Source: DASPXK01 sp035637315 (GTDB lineage Bacteria > Chloroflexota > UBA6077 > JACCZL01). Taken from it: a DNA stretch of 13,788 nucleotides. The number at the start of each line of letters is the position of its first letter. Position 1 is the first letter of the stretch. The DNA lies in contig DASPXK010000069.1 in NCBI GenBank assembly GCA_035637315.1, forward strand, positions 1 to 13,788. Direction: 5' to 3'. The notes under the pieces were generated by a model that searched no databases, had not been told where the DNA came from, and worked only from the letters and a program-made list of their open reading frames with translations. Positions 6,092-10,912 of this stretch are shown piece after piece. The translations under genes were made by a program, and so were the position numbers.

Positions 6092-7412
6092 GGTCACCAT
6101 GCCGCGTTTGAGCGACACCATGACCGAGGGCACCCTCGCGCGCTGGGTCAAGCACCAGGGCGACCAGGTCGAGAAGGGGGACGTACTGGCCGAGATCGAG
6201 ACTGACAAGGCGACCATGGAGCTGGAGGCATACGAAGCTGGCATGCTGGAGCAGGTCCTGGTGGAGGAGGGCCAGACGGTGCCGATCGGAGAGCCGATCG
6301 CGCGAATCGGCGCGCCGTCCGGGTCCGCGCCCCGGCCGCGCCGGGAGTCGCCGCCCCAGGCCGCCTCTAAAGAGAGCGTGGGTGAGCCGCCGCCCCAGGC
6401 CGCCCCTAAGGAGAGAGAGGACCAGCCGTTACGTCCGGCCTCCCCTGCGGGGAGGAGACGTGATGGAGAGGAGGAACGGCAGGAGGAGGACGAGGACCAG
6501 GTTCGTGCCTCGCCGATGGCGCGGCGAATCGCGCGCGAGCGGGGGATCGACCTGCACTCGATCAAGGGGAGTGGGCCAGGCGGGCGCATCATTCGGGCCG
6601 ACGTGGAGGCGAGCAAGGCAAGAACAGATGGAGGCGCAGTCGTCGCGCCTCGAGCGGCCCCGCCCATGCCCGAACCCGCACAGCCGCCGCCGGTCGCTAT
6701 CTCAGGGGCGCCGGAACAAGAGGTTGAGGAAGTCCCACTCTCGAATATTCGGCGCGTGACTGGGCGGCGGTTGGTGGAATCGGTCCAGTCGGCGCCCCAT
6801 TTCTTCCTGACCACCGTGGTCGACGTCACCAGGCTGCTCGCCCTGCGGGCCGAGATCAATCAGGAGCTGGCGGCGGCCGGCGACGAGACGAAGGTGACCC
6901 TGACCGACCTGGTCGTGAAGGCATGCGGCGTCGCGCTGCGGTCGTCTCCGGATGTGAACGTGTCGTTTGGCGGGGACAAGCTGCTCCGCAAGAAACGGAT
7001 CCACGTCGGCATAGCGGTGGCGGTGGCGAACGGGCTGATCGTGCCGGTCCTGCGCGATGCAGACCAGAAGAGCGTGGGACAGATCGCGAGCGAGGCGAAG
7101 GCGCTCATCGAGCGCGCGCGGGCCGGCAAGCTCACGCCTGCCGAGTACAGCGGCGGCACCTTCACGGTCAGCAACCTGGGGATGTTCGGGATCGAGCACT
7201 TCACGGCGGTGATCAACCTGCCCGAAGCGGCTATCCTGGCGGTCGGCGCGAGCGCGGCCGAGCCAGTCGCGGTAGACGGCAAGGTGGAAGTACGCGAACG
7301 GATGCGGCTGACCCTGTCGGTCGATCACCGCGCGCTCGACGGCGCGACCGGGGCCCGCTTCCTCCAGCTCTTGAAAAGCGTCCTCGAGGCACCGGTGCGG
7401 ATGCTGGTTTGA
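6084..7412 (+). CDS. pdhC: Dihydrolipoamide acyltransferase (E2) of the 2-oxoacid dehydrogenase complex
   Basis: A 442-residue core subunit that passes the acyl group from E1 to coenzyme A. One lipoyl domain occupies about 1-77, with the lipoylated lysine expected at Lys42 in ETDKATME. The peripheral-subunit binding domain lies at about 141-176 (SPMARRIARERGI to GRIIRADVE). The acyltransferase domain spans about 215-442, with catalytic DHRALDG at 414-420 and the SNLGMFGI block at 363-370. The linker between lipoyl and binding domains (about 80-140) is unusual: it has a 13-residue repeat and a DNA palindrome, and is rich in Pro, Arg and Glu rather than Ala/Pro alone. The ATG at 6084 is chosen because the lipoyl domain starts there and GAGG (6074-6077) precedes it. 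No E3 gene follows; the next gene is on the other strand. Confidence 0.92.
   Translation: MAEVTMPRLSDTMTEGTLARWVKHQGDQVEKGDVLAEIETDKATMELEAYEAGMLEQVLVEEGQTVPIGEPIARIGAPSGSAPRPRRESPPQAASKESVGEPPPQAAPKEREDQPLRPASPAGRRRDGEEERQEEDEDQVRASPMARRIARERGIDLHSIKGSGPGGRIIRADVEASKARTDGGAVVAPRAAPPMPEPAQPPPVAISGAPEQEVEEVPLSNIRRVTGRRLVESVQSAPHFFLTTVVDVTRLLALRAEINQELAAAGDETKVTLTDLVVKACGVALRSSPDVNVSFGGDKLLRKKRIHVGIAVAVANGLIVPVLRDADQKSVGQIASEAKALIERARAGKLTPAEYSGGTFTVSNLGMFGIEHFTAVINLPEAAILAVGASAAEPVAVDGKVEVRERMRLTLSVDHRALDGATGARFLQLLKSVLEAPVRMLV
6350..6415. repeat. Direct repeat of 27 bp in the E2 linker (39-bp period)
   Basis: Bases 6350-6376 and 6389-6415 match except at two positions. Both begin GCCGCCCCAGGCCGC and end in CTAAAGAGAG or CTAAGGAGAG. 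The 39-bp period equals 13 codons, so the frame is kept and the protein repeats PPQAASKES as PPQAAPKER. It lies between the lipoyl and subunit-binding domains, a flexible tether whose length varies among E2 proteins. A simple slippage or duplication event explains it. Confidence 0.85.
6431..6461. repeat. Palindromic hairpin element in frame inside the E2 linker
   Basis: CCTCCCC (6439-6445), a TGC loop and GGGGAGG (6449-6455) form a perfect 7-bp stem. Outer arms ACGTC (6431-6435) and GACGT (6457-6461) extend it after short unpaired stretches. It encodes a stretch of the linker (about residues 116-126, LRPASPAGRRR) without a stop or shift. Its composition differs from the helical and catalytic parts of the gene. 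It resembles, in style but not sequence, the palindrome inside the TolB-like gene. Confidence 0.65.
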
Positions 7413-7451
7413 AGCTCCTGGGACCCGGCCATTGGCCGCGAGCGGTCGACC

Positions 7452-7481
7452 GCTGACAGCTGAGGGCTGAGCGCCGTCAGC
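7452..7481. repeat. Heptamer array with inverted end (GCTGACA/GCTGAGG/GCTGAGC)
   Basis: Three adjacent units GCTGACA (7452-7458), GCTGAGG (7459-7465) and GCTGAGC (7466-7472) are followed by GTCAGC (7476-7481), the inverted form of the first six bases of unit one. The array lies in the 68-bp gap between the convergent E2 and DinB-fold genes, and its last base overlaps the DinB-fold stop codon. A hairpin here could serve transcripts from either side. There is no T-tract. Confidence 0.75.
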
Positions 7482-7954
7482 TAGTTCGCTCCGACGGCTG
7501 CTTGCGCCTGCTTGAGATGGTCGCGTAGATGGTCGAGGACAAAGTGCTCGACGAGGTAGGCCAGCGACATATCGCCGTAACGCGGATGCTGACCGCGCAC
7601 GTCCCAGGCGCTGCCGGGGATCCCGCGCAGCGTGCTGACTGCCTGGTGGACCGTGGCGCGGACGGCCCGTGCAGCGTCGGCCGGCCCGGCCCCGGCTAGC
7701 CTGGCCACGGCGGCCAACCGACCCGGGTCGTCGAGCATACGCCCGATCTTAAGGCCCGGGCTCTCCGCCAGGCGGCGGGCCTGCTCGGCGAAGGTGGCAG
7801 GGAACTCCGCGACGTGCCCGGTCAATTCGGCGGCCGTCCACTCCTCCTCGGCGGGGCGACGGTGGAATGCCTCCTCGCTCTGCGTCTCGATGAATCGCGC
7901 GTACTCCTCACCGGCCTGCTCGATCCCGGCGATCAGCTCCTGGGCGCTCGGCAT
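7481..7954 (-). CDS. DinB-superfamily protein (putative metal-dependent, four-helix fold)
   Basis: A 157-residue, mostly helical protein matching the DinB_2 pattern: an N-terminal helix, a WTAAELTGHVAEF segment with His48, and a C-terminal helix EHFVLDHLRDHLKQ with His137 and His142/His146. Three such histidines usually form the metal site of this fold. Members include thiol-dependent S-transferases and many proteins of unknown function, so no substrate is proposed. The ATG at 7954 is preferred because AGGGGG lies about 11 bases upstream on its strand. An in-frame ATG at 7978 would add eight residues, but it falls inside a dispersed repeat and has no ribosome site. The gene is convergent with pdhC and separated by 132 bp of repeat-filled DNA from the upstream alcohol dehydrogenase gene. 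Confidence 0.8.
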   Translation of the reverse strand: MPSAQELIAGIEQAGEEYARFIETQSEEAFHRRPAEEEWTAAELTGHVAEFPATFAEQARRLAESPGLKIGRMLDDPGRLAAVARLAGAGPADAARAVRATVHQAVSTLRGIPGSAWDVRGQHPRYGDMSLAYLVEHFVLDHLRDHLKQAQAAVGAN

Positions 7955-7975
7955 GGTGGAGGTGCCCCCTTGTGT

Positions 7976-8021
7976 CATTCAGACGGCTCAGGATGACAAA
8001 TGCGCGGGGCGAATGACAAAT
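7976..8021. repeat. Dispersed repeat CATTCAGA-N6-AGGATGACA plus a GAATGACAAAT copy
   Basis: CATTCAGA, six bases, then AGGATGACA occupies 7976-7998; a matching element lies at 10213-10236. Including the preceding TGT, its ends are imperfect inverted copies (TGTCATTC and GGATGACA). GGATGACAAAT (7991-8001) recurs as GAATGACAAAT at 8011-8021. Two copies in one window, both just upstream of minus-strand genes, suggest a dispersed family. Function unknown. Confidence 0.55.
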
Positions 8022-8036
8022 CCCCCCTCCCACGAC

Positions 8037-8061
8037 CCCTTCCCCCACGAGGGGGAAAGGG
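8037..8061 (-). repeat. Hairpin downstream of the alcohol dehydrogenase gene (possible terminator)
   Basis: CCCTTCCCCC (8037-8046), an ACGA loop (8047-8050) and GGGGGAAAGGG (8051-8061) form a strong stem with one bulged A. It begins about 26 bp after the alcohol dehydrogenase stop codon, where a terminator would lie. No U-run follows on the minus strand, so intrinsic termination is uncertain. The flanking C-rich DNA (8022-8085) resembles the C/T-rich arms seen at 398-456. Confidence 0.5.
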
Positions 8062-8086
8062 CAGGGCTCCCCTCTCCCCTGGTGTC

Positions 8087-9184
8087 TCACTCGTACCGCA
8101 CCACGCTGCGGCGGACTTCGCCGCGCTCGAGTGACTCGTAGGCGCGGTTCAAGTCCTCCAGCTCTATCTGGCGGCTGATCAGCTCGCGCAGCCGGTACTT
8201 GCCCTCCATGAACAGGTCGACGAACATCGGCAGGTCGACCCTCTGGCGTGAGCTGCCGAACGACGTGCCGGTCAGGACTCGCTCCTGGAGCAGCATGGTC
8301 GGGTCAATCGAAAGACGCGTGCCGGTCGGCGAGACGCCGATCACGACCACCGTGCCGCCGCGATGGACCGCGTTGAAGGCCTGCTCCATCGTCTTGGCGC
8401 CGCCGACCGCTTCGATCGCGTAGTCAGCGCCTTCACGGCCGCAGATCTGGTGGACGCGCTGGACAGGGTCCTCTTTGGCCGCGTTCACCAGGTGGGTGGC
8501 GCCGAACTCGCGGGACCATTCCAGCTTCTGGTCGAAGACGTCCACGGCGATGATCCGAGCGGCGCCCATGAGGGCGGCAGCCTGGATGGCGTTCAGGCCG
8601 ACTCCGCCGCATCCGAAGACCGCGACGCTGGAGCCGGGCACGACTTTGGCGCGGTTGATCACGGCCCCAGCGCCTGTCATGACGCCACAGCTGATCAGGC
8701 ATACCACGTCCAACGGCGCGTCCTTGCGAATCGGCACCACGCTTTGCTGAGGCAGGACGGCCCGCTCGGCGTAAGAGGAGACCTGGAGGTAGTGGTAGAT
8801 CTCGGCGTCGCCCTTGCGGAAGCGGGCGGTGCCGTCCGGCATCACATGCCGCTCCGTATCGCGCAGGTCGCACATGTTCGGTCGGCCGACGACGCACCAC
8901 GGGCAGCTCCCGCAGGCGGGGATATATGACGTCAACACATGGTCGCCCACCTGGACGCCTGTCACGCCCGGGCCGATCTCTTCGACCACGCCGGCCCCCT
9001 CGTGGCCCAGGACGACCGGGGTTGGCCACGGGACCAGGCCCTGGATGTGGTGCAGGTCGCTGTGGCAGACGCCGCTCGCCACGTAGCGCACCAGGACTTC
9101 GCCTGCCCGTGGCGGCAACACCTCGAGCTGCTCCATCTCGAGCGCCTGTCCAGGCTCGTACAGGACCGCGGCCTTCGCCTGCAT
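8087..9184 (-). CDS. Zinc-dependent alcohol dehydrogenase (MDR superfamily, class III-like)
   Basis: A 365-residue medium-chain dehydrogenase/reductase that probably oxidises alcohols or reduces aldehydes with NAD(H) in the cytoplasm. The catalytic zinc ligands are Cys40 (GVCHSD), His61 (GHEGAG) and Cys166 (LISCGVMTG). The structural zinc site has four cysteines at 91, 94, 97 and 105. The Rossmann motif GCGGVG is at 191-196, followed by IIAVDVFD; Asp215 favours NAD over NADP. The pattern resembles class III and thiol-linked formaldehyde dehydrogenases, but the substrate cannot be fixed. The start ATG at 9184 follows GAGGAAGGA on the minus strand and opens the fold directly; the frame stays open upstream but with no domain content. 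TATACT on the minus strand (9226-9231) is a possible -10 box without a clear -35. Confidence 0.9.
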   Translation of the reverse strand: MQAKAAVLYEPGQALEMEQLEVLPPRAGEVLVRYVASGVCHSDLHHIQGLVPWPTPVVLGHEGAGVVEEIGPGVTGVQVGDHVLTSYIPACGSCPWCVVGRPNMCDLRDTERHVMPDGTARFRKGDAEIYHYLQVSSYAERAVLPQQSVVPIRKDAPLDVVCLISCGVMTGAGAVINRAKVVPGSSVAVFGCGGVGLNAIQAAALMGAARIIAVDVFDQKLEWSREFGATHLVNAAKEDPVQRVHQICGREGADYAIEAVGGAKTMEQAFNAVHRGGTVVVIGVSPTGTRLSIDPTMLLQERVLTGTSFGSSRQRVDLPMFVDLFMEGKYRLRELISRQIELEDLNRAYESLERGEVRRSVVRYE

Positions 9185-9186
9185 CG

Positions 9187-9465
9187 ATGTTCCTTCCTCG
9201 CCGTGCCGGCGCCGGGTGCCCGAACAGTATATCCAGCGGGGCAGCGGCGCGCGGGCGCGCATACAGGCTGGCGGCACATCGTCGGCCTCTGGTTGCGGGT
9301 CGCGCAGGGGAGGAGACCGCGCCGACCGCCGCGGCCGACGCCTGCCAGCGCGCCCTCGAGCTGGAGTCGCCGGCCGCGGCCAGGAAGCTGCTGGAGCTGA
9401 CCCAGTTACGCGAGCTGGCTGAAGCCCACGGCGAGCAGTCAACCACGCCGGCCGCTAGGCGCTGA
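9187..9465 (+). CDS. Doubtful small ORF or gene remnant, 92 codons
   Basis: The 270 bp between the alcohol dehydrogenase and matrixin genes has no clear gene. This plus-strand frame starts with ATG at 9187 and stops at 9463-9465, overlapping the end of the minus-strand matrixin gene by 11 bp. Its second half (from about 9301) uses codons almost all ending in G or C and encodes an Ala/Leu/Glu-rich, helix-prone segment (RALELESPAAARKLLELTQ). That looks coding, whereas the first half is Arg/Gly/Ala-rich and unconvincing. No ribosome site is seen. It may be a real small protein, the decayed tail of a larger gene, or chance in GC-rich DNA. Not recognised as any family. Confidence 0.25.
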   Translation: MFLPRRAGAGCPNSISSGAAARGRAYRLAAHRRPLVAGRAGEETAPTAAADACQRALELESPAAARKLLELTQLRELAEAHGEQSTTPAARR

Positions 9466-10108
9466 CCAGCTGGCCCGGCTCCGGGCAGCGCACGCTGTGT
9501 CCACTCTGGAGCCAGTCGTAGATCGTCTCCAGGCCCTGCTTGTCCAGGCTTGATGGCTCGTTTGGGATCTGCTGGAGGACGGGGAACATCAAGTCGGCTG
9601 GGGCGTGGGCGTGGCCGAGGCCCAGGGCATGGCCCAGCTCGTGGAGGGCGATCGTGCGGATCTCGTCGGCGCTGAACAGACCGTAGCCGAGCTTGCCGGA
9701 GATCTTGTTGACGCCGCCCGTTCCCACGTTGACCAGGACGCCGCGGATCACGCAGCCCTCGCGTGTCTTGGTGATCGGCTGAGCCGATCCGATCGCCAGG
9801 AGCGTGAATGGCCGTAGGTCCACCACCACGTCGGCCGCCTGCCCCGCCACGAGCTTGAAGTGCAGCCCGCCGACGGCGCTCGAGGCCAGCGCCGCGTTCC
9901 ACTTTCCGATCGCGTCGCGGACCGGGTTCTCCCACAAGCCCATGCCGCCAAAACCACGCACGATCGCCACGCTGATCTCGGAATGGTCCCAGACGTCCCC
10001 GATCAGGTTGATCTCGTCGGTGCCATGGTTAGCGAACGCTACCTGCTCGACCGCCTGGAGCAGGCCGGCGGCCAGTAGGGTCGCGGCCAGTAGTCGGCTG
10101 GTGAACAT
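9455..10108 (-). CDS. Small secreted matrixin-like zinc metalloprotease
   Basis: A 217-residue protein with a Sec signal peptide (MFTSRLLAATLLAAGLL onward; likely cut after AFA at 25-27) and a metzincin active site HELGHALGLGH at 156-166: zinc ligands His156, His160 and His166, and catalytic Glu157. MFP at 174-176 (within DLMFP) gives the Met-turn. This matches peptidase family M10A. It is compact, with no prodomain cysteine switch or C-terminal accessory domain, so activation is unclear. The ATG at 10108 is preferred because GGGAGG lies 9 bases upstream and the signal peptide begins there; Met codons farther upstream give no extra domain. It is divergent from marR across 240 bp. Substrate unknown. 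Confidence 0.83.
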   Translation of the reverse strand: MFTSRLLAATLLAAGLLQAVEQVAFANHGTDEINLIGDVWDHSEISVAIVRGFGGMGLWENPVRDAIGKWNAALASSAVGGLHFKLVAGQAADVVVDLRPFTLLAIGSAQPITKTREGCVIRGVLVNVGTGGVNKISGKLGYGLFSADEIRTIALHELGHALGLGHAHAPADLMFPVLQQIPNEPSSLDKQGLETIYDWLQSGHSVRCPEPGQLVSA

Positions 10109-10170
10109 CGCTGCGTGCCTCCCGCGCGGAGCTTGCATCTGAAGAACGCACGGCGCTGGCGGCTGGCTCC

Positions 10171-10188
10171 GCGCTCGGCGCCGAGCGC
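10171..10188. repeat. Perfect 18-bp GC palindrome upstream of the matrixin-like gene
   Basis: GCGCTCGGCGCCGAGCGC is fully self-complementary. It sits 63 bp upstream of the matrixin-like start, in the 240-bp divergent region shared with marR. It could be a hairpin in the 5' untranslated RNA or a dimeric protein binding site. In GC-rich DNA such palindromes also arise by chance, and no partner site was seen. Confidence 0.6.
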
Positions 10189-10212
10189 CAAAGAATTGCC
10201 AACTAGCTGCCC

Positions 10213-10236
10213 CATTCAGAAGGGCGGAGGATGACA
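10213..10236. repeat. Second copy of the dispersed repeat CATTCAGA-N7-AGGATGACA
   Basis: CATTCAGA (10213-10220), seven bases, then AGGATGACA (10228-10236) matches the element at 7976-7998, with one extra base in the middle. Both copies are upstream of minus-strand genes and in the same orientation. Confidence 0.55.
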
Positions 10237-10266
10237 CCAAAAAGCGGCTGCGGGTTAACACTTTGG

Positions 10267-10306
10267 TGACAGATTGTTGACAGATCGAGCGTGGGTCACG
10301 TAGAAT
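10267..10306 (+). promoter_or_regulatory. Sigma70-like promoter for marR and the efflux pump, with an overlapping direct repeat
   Basis: TTGACA (10277-10282), an 18-bp spacer and TAGAAT (10301-10306) form a near-consensus housekeeping promoter. Transcription would start near 10313, about 35 bp before the marR start. TGACAGAT occurs at 10267-10274 and again at 10278-10285. The repeats are 11 bp apart, one helical turn, and the second overlaps the -35 box. This could be a regulator site on the promoter, perhaps for the MarR protein itself, although MarR proteins usually bind inverted repeats. Confidence 0.6.
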
Positions 10307-10348
10307 ACTTTGGCATCTTCAAACATCTAGACGTGGGCAAGCTAACGC

Positions 10349-10882
10349 GTGGGTGACGTGCCGCCGCGCGAGCGGCTTTTGGAGGAGATCCGCCAACTCG
10401 GGGCCGCGATGCATCGGGCCATGGCGCCCACCTGCACGAAGGACTGGGTGGACGTCGATTTGACGATGTCGCAGCTCAAGATCCTGTTCGTCCTGCACGG
10501 CGGGGTCCTGCCAAATGGGGATCGCGGATTGCGCGTGGGTGAGGTCGCGCACAGCCTGGGCGTCACGCTGCCCACGGTCACCGCGGTCATGGACAAGCTG
10601 GTCGAGCGTGGACTGGTGCGTCGGGCCGAAGATCCGCGTGACCGACGCCAACACCTCTGCCGGCTCACCCCCGCGGGCCAGGGCCTGATCGATCGGCTGA
10701 TCGACAGCCACCGCGCCTACCACGAGCGGCTGCACGAATTCCTGACCGATAAGGAGCTAGCCATCATCTTGCAGGGTATGCGGCTGCTGATCGGGGCCGT
10801 CGAGCGGTTCGGAGTTGGTGCCGCCGACGACGCGTTGAACGTACCGCGTTCGGCATTCAACGGGGCAGCCGCCCGACGTTGA
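10349..10882 (+). CDS. MarR-family winged-helix transcriptional regulator
   Basis: A 177-residue cytoplasmic DNA-binding protein. Helices at both ends (about 8-30 and 112-155) form the dimer interface. The central winged helix has GLRVGEVAHSLGVTLPTVTA (60-79) with a recognition helix at about 74-87, and the wing DPRDRRQHLCRLTPAG (95-110) is the MarR signature. MarR proteins are usually repressors that release DNA on binding small phenolic or lipophilic ligands. The start is GTG at 10349; GTG at 10358 is an alternative, and neither has a strong ribosome site. The gene lies 30 bp before the RND pump on the same strand, so it is likely a local regulator of that pump. Its last residues and stop codon are formed by the heptamer array. 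Confidence 0.9.
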   Translation: MGDVPPRERLLEEIRQLGAAMHRAMAPTCTKDWVDVDLTMSQLKILFVLHGGVLPNGDRGLRVGEVAHSLGVTLPTVTAVMDKLVERGLVRRAEDPRDRRQHLCRLTPAGQGLIDRLIDSHRAYHERLHEFLTDKELAIILQGMRLLIGAVERFGVGAADDALNVPRSAFNGAAARR

Positions 10883-10906
10883 ACGTTCGACGTTCAACGT
10901 TGAACG
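10876..10906. repeat. Heptamer array at the marR-pump junction (ACGTTGA/ACGTTCG/ACGTTCA), with palindromes
   Basis: Four consecutive 7-mers, ACGTTGA, ACGTTCG, ACGTTCA and ACGTTGA, plus ACG fill 10876-10906. GTTCAACGTTGAAC (10892-10905) is a perfect 14-bp palindrome. GTTGAACG (10878-10885) pairs with CGTTCAAC (10891-10898) around a 5-base loop. The marR stop TGA (10880-10882) is part of the first unit, and the array ends 6 bp before the pump ATG, where a ribosome site would normally be. The palindrome could be an operator for the MarR protein or an RNA hairpin affecting pump translation. It may equally be another repeat of the genome-wide type. Confidence 0.85.
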
Positions 10907-10912
10907 AATACG

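Noticed and set aside
5012..6859. A 615-codon open frame on the minus strand
   Set aside because: It lies wholly antisense to pdhB and pdhC, which have clear domains and overlapping starts. The antisense product is Arg/Ser-rich without any family motif, as expected of a shadow in GC-rich DNA.
7413..7480. Missing E3 (dihydrolipoamide dehydrogenase) gene after pdhC
   Set aside because: No flavoprotein motif occurs here or elsewhere in the window. E3 is often encoded elsewhere, so this is not evidence of a broken complex.
8087..9442. Longer alcohol dehydrogenase with an 86-residue N-terminal extension
   Set aside because: The extension is Arg/Pro/Ala-rich with no fold or signal, and a good ribosome site precedes the ATG at 9184.
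8433..9935. A 500-codon open frame on the minus strand
   Set aside because: It is in a different frame across the alcohol dehydrogenase and matrixin genes. Its product is Arg/Gly/Pro-rich with no domain, whereas both real genes have intact active sites.
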